40,469 bases of DNA from an uncultured Bacteroidota bacterium (lineage in GTDB: Bacteria > Bacteroidota > Bacteroidia > Chitinophagales > LD1). Each line of letters opens with the position of its first letter. The stretch's first letter is position 1. Location of the stretch: NCBI GenBank assembly GCA_903861145.1, contig CAIOTH010000076.1, forward strand, positions 1 to 40,469. Direction: 5' to 3'. Shown here one piece after another: positions 18,705 to 27,111 of the stretch. The translations under genes and the position numbers were made by a program. The notes under the pieces were generated by a model. That model saw only the letters and a list, made by a program, of their open reading frames with translations. It did not search any database and was not told the origin of the DNA.

Positions 18705-19193
18705 ATGAAACGTAGAATCCCTGCCATTATTTTAATTGCGTTTTTTGGCTTCCTATCAAGCAGTGCACTGGTGCCCGAAAGTATTGAGAAGGTAGATATA
18801 ATGTTGGGACATTTTTTACTTCAATCGTGGCCACAAGCACATCGCATTATTAATATTGAAGTAGATGCCGCTCTTCCACCCGATACCCTGGTTTTTCATG
18901 CCATCGGCACTAAGGATGGACTAAGGCAATCGACGATAGAGATAAAAGATATGTCGGGGAATAACACTATTCAGCAACTTAACTGCTGCACCAATAGCAC
19001 TGCCGATAATGATGCCAGTTTTATTTATGTACTGAACCAAAGTAACCTGGGCAAAATAAAAGAACAGGGCTTTAGGGTAGTGCTTAACAAACATCATGAT
19101 AACGGGAATGAAATTCGCAGCATGGTAGTAATTATGCTTGACAAAAAGGAACCTGCCGTTACAGATGCAGAGCCTTCTCTCCTACCCCGGTAA
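18705..19193 (+). CDS. Small exported protein, paralog 1 of three, unknown function
   Basis: The protein has 162 residues if started at the ATG at 18705, which puts a signal peptide (MKRRIPAIILIAFFGFLSSS) at the N-terminus; the frame extends 12 codons upstream but only to a TTG. The mature part is predicted beta-rich and shares a core with the next two genes: PPDTLVFHA, then DGLRQSTIEIKDMSG, then ASFIYVLNQSN and FRVVLNK. It lacks a lipobox Cys. The next paralog starts 69 bp downstream on the same strand. I do not recognise the family. It could be a periplasmic or secreted small beta-sandwich protein. Exported location is fairly sure; function is unknown. Confidence 0.72.
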   Translation: MKRRIPAIILIAFFGFLSSSALVPESIEKVDIMLGHFLLQSWPQAHRIINIEVDAALPPDTLVFHAIGTKDGLRQSTIEIKDMSGNNTIQQLNCCTNSTADNDASFIYVLNQSNLGKIKEQGFRVVLNKHHDNGNEIRSMVVIMLDKKEPAVTDAEPSLLPR

Positions 19194-19262
19194 ATACGCT
19201 CGCCTTTTGGTATAAAGTTTGTGTAAATTACGTGTTCAACGCACGTATTCAACTACAGGCTT

Positions 19263-19697
19263 ATGCAAAAACTGAGTTTATATTTCATATTGGCCACGTG
19301 TTTTGTTTCTGTTAGTTGCTTTCTGCCGAAGCCGGATGAGTTGGATAGGGTTTTTGTGTACCGCAATAGCAAGCTGGTGGGCGCATGGCGGGCTGATGAG
19401 GGGCAGATAGTTCACGTTGATAATGTTGCTAATGGAGACACATTGATATTTAAAGCGCGAACAGACCTTGGTGGCCTGGGAAACTCAAGCATTGATATAA
19501 AAGATGACACCGGAGTGCCGGTTGATAATATTCAAAGCCCCGGGAGTAGTTCAGAGGCCGCGGATTTTATTTATGTGGTTAACCTTAAAAAAATTGATAT
19601 CGGCAAGGTAATGTCGTTACAGGTTTTTTTGAATGTAGACCCGGCGCGAAATTTACCACCGCCTACCGTTGCTTCAATTTCATTCATAAAAAAATGA
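19263..19697 (+). CDS. Small lipoprotein, paralog 2 of three, unknown function
   Basis: The 144 residues start with a lipoprotein signal ending SVSC (Cys19). The mature part follows the shared pattern: ELDRVFVYRNSKLVGAW, GDTLIFKARTD, GLGNSSIDIKDDTG, ADFIYVVNLKK, LQVFLNVD. It is the only one of the three with a lipobox, so within the set it is probably the membrane-attached form. Its stop overlaps the start of the third paralog (ATGA, 4 bp), indicating translational coupling. No enzyme motif is apparent. The family is not one I can name. Confidence 0.75.
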   Translation: MQKLSLYFILATCFVSVSCFLPKPDELDRVFVYRNSKLVGAWRADEGQIVHVDNVANGDTLIFKARTDLGGLGNSSIDIKDDTGVPVDNIQSPGSSSEAADFIYVVNLKKIDIGKVMSLQVFLNVDPARNLPPPTVASISFIKK

Positions 19698-20140
19698 GGA
19701 TGAAAAGGCTTTTACATTTATTACCGGTGTTATGTTGCTTACCCATGTTAAGCCATGCCCAGTTTGCCTGTGCAGGTTTAGACCGGGTTGATATTTATGT
19801 AAATGGCAAACTGATAGCCACGGCCACACCAGCCGATGCGCCAACAGTTAAACTTGACGCATCTTCAAAAAGCGATACTTTGCTTTTTCATGCATATACA
19901 AGTTGGGAGGGATTACGTAATAGTACGCTTGACATAAAAGACGACGTGGGTGAGTTGATAGGCCACGCAAATAGCAATAACAACAATGGTTATGAGGCCG
20001 TGTTAAGCTACGTTTTAATACGAGAGGAGTTAGATGAAGCCGAGGCCAAAAACCTCGATGTTTTCCTTAACCTGCTATGCGAACGTGATGTGGAACCGGA
20101 ACAGATTTGCACAGTAAGTTTGAATACAGTTCACCACTAA
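19694..20140 (+). CDS. Small exported protein, paralog 3 of three, unknown function
   Basis: The 148 residues carry a signal peptide ending LSHAQ (about residue 23); ATG at 19700 (Met3) is an alternative start. The mature part shares the family core: GLDRVDIYVNGKL, SDTLLFHAYTSWEGLRNSTL, DIKDDVGELIG and LDVFLNLLC. It has extra cysteines near both ends (FACAG, LLCERD, EQICTVS) that could form disulfides in the periplasm or outside the cell. The 4-bp overlap with the lipoprotein gene suggests the two products are made together. ettA begins 73 bp downstream but is a housekeeping gene and probably unrelated. Function unknown. Confidence 0.74.
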   Translation: MRMKRLLHLLPVLCCLPMLSHAQFACAGLDRVDIYVNGKLIATATPADAPTVKLDASSKSDTLLFHAYTSWEGLRNSTLDIKDDVGELIGHANSNNNNGYEAVLSYVLIREELDEAEAKNLDVFLNLLCERDVEPEQICTVSLNTVHH

Positions 20141-20213
20141 GGTGCTATGTGGTAAATTTCCTTCCGCCCTATCCTCTTTTATTTATATTCGCCACTCAAA
20201 TTAAAGCTTAACA

Positions 20214-21899
20214 ATGGCAGATAATACAGTTATATTTTCGATGCAGGGGGTGGGTAAAACCATTCCACCAAGCAAGGTTATATTGAAGGATATTTACCTC
20301 AGTTTTTTTTACGGGGCTAAAATAGGCATTATAGGTGCCAACGGTTCGGGTAAGTCAACCTTGCTAAAAATTATTGCCGGGTTAGATGAAAACTATTTGG
20401 GCAAGATTGAAAAGAGCAAAGATTACAGTGTTGGTATGCTGGAGCAGGAACCCAATCTTGACGAAAGCAAAACAGTCATCGAAATTGTGCGCGAAGGCAA
20501 GAAAGAAATTTTCGACCTGCTGGATGAGTTTAACCGCATAAGCGAAAAGTTTAACGACCCCGATTTAGATGGCGATCAGATGGAAAAAATGCTGGAGCGC
20601 CAGGGCGTTTTGCAGGATAAAATTGATGCCGCCAACGCCTGGGAAATTGACCAGGTTTTAAACCGCGCTATGGATGCACTGCAATGCCCCGAGCCTGATG
20701 CACAAATTAAGGTGCTATCGGGTGGTGAAAAGCGTCGCGTGGCACTTTGCCGCCTGCTGTTGCAGGAACCAGATGTGCTGTTGTTAGATGAGCCTACCAA
20801 CCACTTAGATGCTGAATCGGTGCTTTGGTTAGAGCACCATTTAGCGCAATACAAAGGCACCATTATATGTATTACGCACGATAGATACTTTTTGGATAAC
20901 GTTGCCGGTTGGATTTTGGAACTTGACCGCGGCGAAGGCATACCATGGAAGGGTAATTATTCATCATGGTTAGAGCAAAAGCAACTAAAGCTGGCGCAGG
21001 AGGAAAAGAGCGAAAGCAAGCGCCAGAAGTTGCTTGAGCGTGAATTAGCGTGGGTGCGCATGGGCGCCAAAGCCCGCCAGGCTAAAAGCAAAGCCCGTAT
21101 TCAGAATTACGAAAAGATGCTGAACGAGGACACCAAATCCAAGGAAGATAAACTGGAAATATACATACCGCCGGGCCCGCGTTTGGGTGCTAAGGTTATT
21201 GAGGCGCACGGAGTATCGAAGGCGTTTGGAGATAAGCTGCTGTATGAGAACCTGAACTTTAGTTTGCCACAGGGTGGTATAGTGGGTATTATTGGGCCTA
21301 ACGGCGCGGGTAAAACAACTTTGTTCCGTATGATTATGGGTGAGGAAAAACCTACCAGCGGAACTTTTGAAGTGGGCGAAACCGTTAAGATTGCCTACGT
21401 TGACCAAACGCACAGCAACATCGACCCTGAAAAAACTGTGTGGGAAGTAATTAGCAAGGGCGGTGAGTGGATTGAACTTGGTAAGCTTAAAATGAACAGC
21501 CGTGGTTATGTGGGCCGCTTTAACTTTAACGGTGCCGACCAGCAGAAAAAAATAAAGATACTATCGGGTGGTGAGCGGAACCGTTTACACCTTGCGCTTA
21601 CCCTGCGCGATGAAGCCAATGTGCTGTTGCTTGATGAGCCTACCAACGATTTGGACGTAAACACCATGCGCGCGCTTGAAGAAGCACTTGAAGATTACGC
21701 AGGTTGCGCGGTTATCATTAGCCACGATCGGTGGTTTTTAGATAGGGTTTGTACGCACATACTTGCGTTTGAGGGCGAAGGAAAAATATACTCATTTGAA
21801 GGCAGCTTTAGCGAGTATGAAGAAAACAAGAAACAACGCCTGGGCATTAGTGATGATATGCCGCGTAAGTTTAAGTATAAGAAGTTGCAGGTGAAATAG
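20214..21899 (+). CDS. ettA: Energy-dependent translational throttle protein EttA (ABC-F ATPase)
   Basis: The 561 residues match EttA in length and layout. There are two ABC ATPase cassettes and no membrane domain. The first has Walker A GANGSGKST (about 41-49), signature LSGGEKRRVALCR (about 168) and Walker B VLLLDEPTNHLD. The second has GPNGAGKTT (about 361-369), LSGGERNRLHLAL (about 450) and VLLLDEPTNDLD. The region between them (LAWVRMGAKARQAKSKARI) is the characteristic linker of the EttA subgroup. EttA binds the ribosomal E site and gates entry into elongation according to the ATP/ADP ratio. The start at ATG 20214 gives the usual N-terminus. It is probably transcribed on its own. Confidence 0.95.
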   Translation: MADNTVIFSMQGVGKTIPPSKVILKDIYLSFFYGAKIGIIGANGSGKSTLLKIIAGLDENYLGKIEKSKDYSVGMLEQEPNLDESKTVIEIVREGKKEIFDLLDEFNRISEKFNDPDLDGDQMEKMLERQGVLQDKIDAANAWEIDQVLNRAMDALQCPEPDAQIKVLSGGEKRRVALCRLLLQEPDVLLLDEPTNHLDAESVLWLEHHLAQYKGTIICITHDRYFLDNVAGWILELDRGEGIPWKGNYSSWLEQKQLKLAQEEKSESKRQKLLERELAWVRMGAKARQAKSKARIQNYEKMLNEDTKSKEDKLEIYIPPGPRLGAKVIEAHGVSKAFGDKLLYENLNFSLPQGGIVGIIGPNGAGKTTLFRMIMGEEKPTSGTFEVGETVKIAYVDQTHSNIDPEKTVWEVISKGGEWIELGKLKMNSRGYVGRFNFNGADQQKKIKILSGGERNRLHLALTLRDEANVLLLDEPTNDLDVNTMRALEEALEDYAGCAVIISHDRWFLDRVCTHILAFEGEGKIYSFEGSFSEYEENKKQRLGISDDMPRKFKYKKLQVK

Positions 21900-21902
21900 T
21901 GA

Positions 21903-21940
21903 TTTAATACAGTTTCACGCAAAGAGCGCAAAGGAGTACA
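21903..21940 (+). repeat. ACGCAAAG-type dispersed intergenic repeat, copy 1
   Basis: The copy contains AATACAGTTTCACGCAAAG followed by AGCGCAAAGGAGTACA. Related copies lie at 22681-22753 and 29634-29692, with a short one at 26168-26196. It sits between ettA and the SDR gene. Confidence 0.75.
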
Positions 21941-21956
21941 AAAACAAAGTTTAGCA

Positions 21957-22679
21957 ATGCAATTATCTAATAACAAGATTTTAATAACCGGTGGTGCCAC
22001 CGGTATTGGTTTGGGTTTAACTGAAAGGTTTTTACAGGATGGTAACACCGTAATTATTTGCGGAAGGCGCGAAGCTGCATTGAAAGAGGTAGCAGATAAG
22101 CATGCCAACATAATTACCAGGGTTTGTGATTTAAGTGCTGAAGCCGGGCGTATTGAGCTTTATGAGTGGATTGCTGCCAATCACCCCGATTTAAATGTGC
22201 TGATTAACAATGCCGGTATACAGCAGTGGATGGACGTTAGCGATGCAAATTTTTATGAGCGCGCCAAAGAAGAGATTGCAACCAATGTTGAAGCTCCCAT
22301 ACATTTAACATCGCTGTTCATCAATTTAAAAGCGCTGAAGACGGTTATTAACGTAACCTCGGGTTTATCATTTGCGCCTTTAACCAAGGTGCCGGTTTAC
22401 TCGGCTACTAAGGCGTTCTTCCATTCGTTTACTTTATCGTTGCGGCATTTGTTGAAGGCTAAGAATATTGAGGTGATTGAAATGATACCACCGGCGTTGA
22501 ATACCGACCTTGGAGGTAAAGGCCTGCACAACGCCGCCCCACCGGTTAGCGTTTTTATTGAGGCTGTGTTTAACCAACTAAAAGAAGGCAAAACCGAACT
22601 TACTTTTGGCTTTAGCGAAGCCATGGCCAACGCCAGCCAGGCCGATTTGAAGAATGCCTTTGGGAGGATGAATCAGTAA
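21957..22679 (+). CDS. SDR-family NAD(P)-dependent oxidoreductase (DltE/YdfG-like)
   Basis: The 240 residues form a classical short-chain dehydrogenase. The cofactor loop is TGGATGIGLGL (about residues 11-21), followed by ICGRRE, whose Arg pair suggests NADP preference, then NNAGIQQWMD (about 86-95). The catalytic set is Ser in NVTSGLSF and Tyr-x-x-x-Lys in VYSATKAF. MIPPALNTDLGG follows the active site, as in DltE-like SDRs. The substrate cannot be predicted. The gene is flanked on both sides by copies of the same ACGCAAAG repeat in the same orientation, and it probably has its own transcript. The start at ATG 21957 lies directly before the cofactor motif. Confidence 0.88.
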   Translation: MQLSNNKILITGGATGIGLGLTERFLQDGNTVIICGRREAALKEVADKHANIITRVCDLSAEAGRIELYEWIAANHPDLNVLINNAGIQQWMDVSDANFYERAKEEIATNVEAPIHLTSLFINLKALKTVINVTSGLSFAPLTKVPVYSATKAFFHSFTLSLRHLLKAKNIEVIEMIPPALNTDLGGKGLHNAAPPVSVFIEAVFNQLKEGKTELTFGFSEAMANASQADLKNAFGRMNQ

Positions 22680-22680
22680 G

Positions 22681-22753
22681 TTTAATACAATTAAATACAG
22701 TTTCACGCAAAGAACGCGAAGGAACAGCCTAAGAGCGCAAAGGAATACAAATG
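22681..22753 (+). repeat. ACGCAAAG-type dispersed intergenic repeat, copy 2
   Basis: This is the fullest copy with 29634-29692: AATACAGTTTCACGCAAAG, then AACGCGAAGGAACAGCC and AAGAGCGCAAAGGAATACA. It lies directly after the SDR stop and shares the orientation of the copy in front of that gene. Confidence 0.75.
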
Positions 22754-22808
22754 TTGGAGGAAATGATTCGCGGAGAATCTAACAACGCATAAAATTTACG
22801 TATTGCTA

Positions 22809-23258
22809 ATGAATAGCATAAAGTCGCGCTTATTCTTTTTCACTTTTATCAACTTTACTTTAAGCTATTTTATTTCCGCAATTGCCATCACGCTGTTTGT
22901 AGTTATTTGTAGTCACGGCAAGCTATTGTCTGAAGGTGCCTACCCAGGTGCGTTGAGTTATGTTTTCAACATGCTTTTTACTAAGTGGTTTTTTCTTTTG
23001 TGTTTTCCTTTCTTGCTATACCTTACCGAGCGTCTAAATATCCTTTCTCAGTTTGTTTTGCAAAACAGATTTATAAGCCTGTTAACATTTACGTGGACAC
23101 CGCTGATATTCATCTTGAGAGCAGTATACCTTATCATCCCCAGTACAAACTCAATAACACTTTATACTTTCATGCTCTACCTTCCGCTTTTTATCTTCCT
23201 GCTTTTACAAATTATTTCTGGCATTTGGTTTAGAAAGAAGTTAATTGAAGGTGCGTAG
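22809..23258 (+). CDS. Four-helix integral membrane protein, unknown
   Basis: The 149 residues from ATG 22809 contain four hydrophobic segments, at about 11-33, 52-72, 89-111 and 118-140, separated by short polar loops. A basic C-terminus (FRKKLIEG) is probably cytoplasmic. I see no catalytic or transport motif, and the codon use does not look unusual beside its neighbours. It follows a repeat-filled spacer and is followed by a strong inverted repeat that probably ends its transcript. It faces the convergent collagen-like gene. I cannot name the family. Confidence 0.62.
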   Translation: MNSIKSRLFFFTFINFTLSYFISAIAITLFVVICSHGKLLSEGAYPGALSYVFNMLFTKWFFLLCFPFLLYLTERLNILSQFVLQNRFISLLTFTWTPLIFILRAVYLIIPSTNSITLYTFMLYLPLFIFLLLQIISGIWFRKKLIEGA

Positions 23259-23308
23259 GTTGAATAGTTGCATTACATTTTACCGCAAAGCACACAAAGT
23301 ATAATATA

Positions 23309-23350
23309 GCACAAAGGCCACAAAGAATACATTCTTTGTGGCCTTTGTGC
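23309..23350. terminator. Perfect 20-bp inverted repeat, probable bidirectional terminator
   Basis: The arms at 23309-23328 and 23331-23350 (GCACAAAGGCCACAAAGAAT and its exact complement) are separated by only 2 bases. On the plus strand the stem is followed by TTTT. It lies between convergent genes (stops at 23258 and 23430). The left arm is made of the same ACAAAG-like words as the nearby dispersed repeats. Confidence 0.65.
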
Positions 23351-23429
23351 TTTTGCAATCTGCCAGCCTAATACATTTTAGGTCGAAGTTACGCCTCGTT
23401 AAACTTTGAGTATTGGAGGTGTTGCCCCT

Positions 23430-26090
23430 CTATTTCACCAGTTGTTTCAGCGCAGCAATATCATTCAACATCTGTTGCTGCTGAGTGGCATATTGTTGTA
23501 GCTGGCTTTTAAGCGTAGCGTTTTCGGTTTGTACAGCGTTTAGTTGCGTGCTAAGTTCCTGAACAGATTTTACCAAAGGCACTACAAATTCTGAATAGCC
23601 TAATGAGTACAGGCCATGGTCGTTAACCGGTTTGGTAACACCGCTAAAATCGTAGTTGGTTTGATTGGCGGCCTGCTCAACTTCCTGCGCAATAAAGCCG
23701 GTCATGCGTTGTTTTTCAAGGTCGTATTTTTCGGGCCAGCTTAAGTCGTTTTTATTTTCAGGATTTACAATAGCGTTTTCGGCGTGCAAATCAAAATTGT
23801 AGGTAACGGGGCGAAGACGATTTATAAAATCAAGGCCGGGCACATCTTCGCGCACGTTGGTTTTAATGCGGGCATCGCTGTATTGGTGCCAGGTGGTTTG
23901 TCCACCAATCCATGCCATGCTGGTGTTACCAATAAAGGCCTGGTTACTGGCACCGTTCAAAATATCGTTGTTGCCAATGCTTATAGTATTATTCTGGGCA
24001 CCGCCGCTGGCGTATACACCGGCCCCAAAGCCAATAGCCACATTCAGCGTTCCGCTGGTTGTATAATAACCCGCCTCGTAACCCAGGGAGGTATTTTCGG
24101 CACCACTGGCTTGTATCATAGCTTCATAACCCACTGCAGTATTGAACTGCGCGCCCATGGTATTGTTCATAGCTGCATAACCTATGGCCACATTGCGTGT
24201 GCCAATTGAATCTACCCCCAAAGCCTGGGTGCCCATTACCGTGTTGTAGCTGCCCGAGGTGTTTCCAAATAACGCATACAAACCAACCGCCGAATTATAC
24301 GAACCGTAATTATACTGCAGTGCATCTACGCCAACCGCGGTGTTCCATATACCGGTTGTGTTATACTGCATTGCATTAACACCAATGGCCGTGTTAAACC
24401 CACCGGTGGTGGTACGTTGCAAAGCAGCTGCACCAAAGGCACTGTTATCCTGGGCAGTAGTGTTAGAGTAAAGGCTGCCGTAACCCACCCCGGTATTATA
24501 AAGCCCGGTGGTATTACCATAAAGTGCTAATTGCCCCAAAGCAGTATTATACGACCCATTGTTATTTACCAGCGTACCGGTACCTATGCCGGTATTCGAC
24601 CCACCGGTAGTATTGGCCACCAACGAGTAATAACCCACTGCAGTATTATAAAAACCGGTGGTGTTATTTTGCAGGTTGTTTGCACCTATCGCAATATTAG
24701 AGCCCCCGTTACCGTGCTGGCTGAATAGTGCAGAGTCGCCAATTGCAATATTGTAGTATCCAACATCATCACTGCCTAAAGCGCCATTACCCCATCCAAT
24801 ATTTGTCGAGCCGGTTTCTGCAATACCTGCGCCGGTACCTAAAAAATAATTATGGTTCGCAGGGTCTAATAAACCTGAGGCGGCGTTGTTAATTTGAAAG
24901 CGCAAGGGTTGAGCATCGGTGGTGCCTATAAAATTAGCAGCAGTGGTGCCCGCATTGCCGGTAAGCTGCCATGCATTTGCACCGCTATCGGTGGTAGGTA
25001 TCCACGCAGTTCCGTTCCATTTCAGTATTTGCCCTGTGTTGGGATTTGTGTTGCTTATTGCATTGCCCTGCAAGCCCACCACGGTTGGGTTAGGGTAGGT
25101 TCCGGCCAGGTCTCCGCCGGCATTGTCCAGTGGGCCGGTTGGTCCGGTAATACCAGTGGCACCGGTGAGCCCGACCCCGGTACTACCTGTTGCCCCGGTT
25201 AAGCCCGTTGCACCGGTGTGGCCGGTAGCACCCGTTGCGCCCGCCAGGCCTGTTGAACCTGCCGTGCCCGTTGCGCCCACTGTGCCCGTTGCGCCCACTG
25301 TGCCCGTTACACCTACCGAACCCGTTGGGCCTGTAATACCTGTTGGCCCCGTAGCCCCACCACCTATACCGGTACTGCCGGTACTACCTGTTGGCCCGGC
25401 GGGACCTGTTGCGCCACCGCCGCTACCTGTATTACCCTGCTGCCCGGTAGGGCCGCTTGCACCGGTGTTGCCGTTGGTGCCTTGTGCGCCGGTATTGCCC
25501 TGCTGGCCGGTTGGGCCGGTTGCACCTGTATTACCGGTGGCTCCCTGTACACCTGCACCAGTGTTGCCCTGTATGCCTACACCGGTAGGGCCGGTTAGGC
25601 CCTGCGGCCCCGTTGGGCCGGTTGAACCACCACCGCTACCCGTCGCGCCCGGCACCCCTGTAGGCCCCGTTAAGCCGGTTGCCCCCGATGGCCCCGGCGA
25701 GCTATTGCCGGCAAACAAAGCATAAGGCACACTTTGCAATTGCGAGGTGCCCATATCAGTATATGTTCCGGTGTTGTTGACATCGGTTTCAACCTGCAAA
25801 AATTTGAGGCCTCCGCCCCAGCTTATTGAACCCAGCGAAGCTTCCCTGCCAATAACCACGGCGCACAAACCAAACTGGTTGGCCGAGGTTGTATCAATCT
25901 CAGTATAAACCGGGTTACCTGTTGCAGTGCCATCGTGAATGGTAAACCTGAATTTAACCGGTGTGCCCTGCGCAATGGCATTACCAAGGCCGTTACGAAC
26001 CACTGCCTGATAATTAATTCCCTGTGGGGCCTGTGCAGCCAATTGTATGGCGCAACAAACCATTACGAACAAGTGTATATTTCTTTTCAT
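23430..26090 (-). CDS. Collagen-like fibre protein with S74 intramolecular chaperone
   Basis: The protein has 886 residues if started at ATG 26090, which yields a signal peptide ([20 protein letters not shown]); the frame is open further upstream but without merit. An N-terminal domain starting [14 protein letters not shown] (20-127) is shared with the protein at 1-3028. Gly-X-Y collagen-like repeats run from about 128 to 320. About 14 head-type repeats (YNTAVGxxALxxNTTG) fill about 410-725. A C-terminal S74/endosialidase chaperone begins [12 protein letters not shown] (about 737) and includes RPVTYNFD and [11 protein letters not shown] coiled coil ends the chain (about 845-884). In phage tail spikes this domain drives trimer folding, then cuts itself off at the Ser of the SD motif. 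No T9SS tail is seen. A trimeric cell-surface fibre is the likely product. Confidence 0.88.
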   Translation of the reverse strand: MKRNIHLFVMVCCAIQLAAQAPQGINYQAVVRNGLGNAIAQGTPVKFRFTIHDGTATGNPVYTEIDTTSANQFGLCAVVIGREASLGSISWGGGLKFLQVETDVNNTGTYTDMGTSQLQSVPYALFAGNSSPGPSGATGLTGPTGVPGATGSGGGSTGPTGPQGLTGPTGVGIQGNTGAGVQGATGNTGATGPTGQQGNTGAQGTNGNTGASGPTGQQGNTGSGGGATGPAGPTGSTGSTGIGGGATGPTGITGPTGSVGVTGTVGATGTVGATGTAGSTGLAGATGATGHTGATGLTGATGSTGVGLTGATGITGPTGPLDNAGGDLAGTYPNPTVVGLQGNAISNTNPNTGQILKWNGTAWIPTTDSGANAWQLTGNAGTTAANFIGTTDAQPLRFQINNAASGLLDPANHNYFLGTGAGIAETGSTNIGWGNGALGSDDVGYYNIAIGDSALFSQHGNGGSNIAIGANNLQNNTTGFYNTAVGYYSLVANTTGGSNTGIGTGTLVNNNGSYNTALGQLALYGNTTGLYNTGVGYGSLYSNTTAQDNSAFGAAALQRTTTGGFNTAIGVNAMQYNTTGIWNTAVGVDALQYNYGSYNSAVGLYALFGNTSGSYNTVMGTQALGVDSIGTRNVAIGYAAMNNTMGAQFNTAVGYEAMIQASGAENTSLGYEAGYYTTSGTLNVAIGFGAGVYASGGAQNNTISIGNNDILNGASNQAFIGNTSMAWIGGQTTWHQYSDARIKTNVREDVPGLDFINRLRPVTYNFDLHAENAIVNPENKNDLSWPEKYDLEKQRMTGFIAQEVEQAANQTNYDFSGVTKPVNDHGLYSLGYSEFVVPLVKSVQELSTQLNAVQTENATLKSQLQQYATQQQQMLNDIAALKQLVK

Positions 26091-26115
26091 GAATGTAAAG
26101 TTATGGGTGGTAATG

Positions 26116-26123
26116 CAAAAATA
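26116..26123 (-). promoter_or_regulatory. -7-like element before the collagen-like/S74 gene
   Basis: On the minus strand TATTTTTG fits TAnnTTTG and lies 26 bp before the ATG at 26090. I do not see a well-placed -33 TTG, so support is partial. The region 26091-26332 is shared with the divergent LytTR gene. Confidence 0.3.
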
Positions 26124-26167
26124 TGTAAGCAAGATAAATATTTGAAGGGAGAAACGCAATGCGGGAT

Positions 26168-26196
26168 CAATACCGTTTAACGCAAAGGAATACAAA
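26168..26196 (+). repeat. Truncated ACGCAAAG-type repeat
   Basis: AATACCGTTTAACGCAAAGG followed by AATACAAA matches the two ends of the longer copies at 22681 and 29634, without the middle part. It lies in the divergent promoter region between the S74 fibre gene and the LytTR gene. Confidence 0.55.
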
Positions 26197-26332
26197 CCCT
26201 TTAGTGACGGTTTGTCTTCAATATTAAAGTCCTGGGTCAGCTAGATATAAGACAAAACAATAAGAATCAGGGCCGCCAAGGTATTTAATATCATAATAAT
26301 TATCTTTATTTGAATAGATTTTAAATAAGGAA

Positions 26333-27103
26333 ATGAAATTGGCTAATCGCATTTTAGGGGTGGTATCGGCGATACTAATTATTGCAGGCGCGGTGGTGTA
26401 CGCGCTAAACGCTCCCATGGCAAGGCTATTATTAGTATTTGGCGTTTTGGGTGCGTGCTTATCAGCTTTACGCCTGTGGCTGATACAGAGCAAAAACGAC
26501 GCATTGACATTTAACCGCATTGTGGGGTATTTGGCTTTTACTTTTATCATTTGCGGGGCCTTATTTAAATTGCTGTACATACCAGGGGCCAATATGTTGC
26601 TGGTTATAGGCACCGGGCTTTTAGTGATGCAGTTTCTACCGGTTTATTTGCTGCTTGATTTGAGTGAGAAAAAAACAACTGAACCAGAAAAGCCATTACA
26701 TTTTGCTATGCCCCCGATAAATGAACCTGTTGAAAAGGAAGCTATAGCTGAACCGGTGATTAAGGGGAAAGAACTCGACTCGCTGGCGGTGCCCACTATG
26801 CAGGGTTTAATAATTGTAAAAACAAACGAAATAAGCCATTGCGAAGCCGACGATAAATACACCCGCATATTTGTTGATGGTAAAAAGATGATGCTTGCTT
26901 CGCAAACCCTGGGTTATTTTGAAGACCTGCTGAAAGATTCGGGGTTTATACGTATCCATCACTCTTACCTTATCAATCTTAAACATTTAAAAAACTACAT
27001 CAAGGGCGAAGGTGGGCAGGTGGTTATGAGTAATGATGTAGTGTTAGATGTTTCGAGGCGTAAAAAAACAGCTTTGTTGGACGCCATCTCAAACCCGAAT
27101 TGA
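26333..27103 (+). CDS. Membrane-bound LytTR-family transcriptional regulator
   Basis: The 256 residues have four transmembrane helices at about 5-24, 28-51, 60-83 and 85-108. A Pro/Glu-rich linker leads to a C-terminal LytTR DNA-binding domain (about 155-252) with EISHCEADDKYTRIFV, SGFIRIHHSYLINLKHL and VVLDVSRRKK. There is no receiver domain, so it is not a standard two-component response regulator; the membrane part probably senses the signal. It is divergent from the S74 collagen-like gene across 242 bp, which makes that gene a natural target, but this is inference. Its stop lies 8 bp from that of the convergent gene at 27112. Confidence 0.85.
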   Translation: MKLANRILGVVSAILIIAGAVVYALNAPMARLLLVFGVLGACLSALRLWLIQSKNDALTFNRIVGYLAFTFIICGALFKLLYIPGANMLLVIGTGLLVMQFLPVYLLLDLSEKKTTEPEKPLHFAMPPINEPVEKEAIAEPVIKGKELDSLAVPTMQGLIIVKTNEISHCEADDKYTRIFVDGKKMMLASQTLGYFEDLLKDSGFIRIHHSYLINLKHLKNYIKGEGGQVVMSNDVVLDVSRRKKTALLDAISNPN

Positions 27104-27111
27104 TTTTTTAG

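Noticed and set aside
23430-26090. Prophage tail-fibre gene
   Set aside because: The S74 domain is phage-like, but a signal peptide and a Bacteroidota-type N-terminal domain are present and no other phage genes lie nearby.
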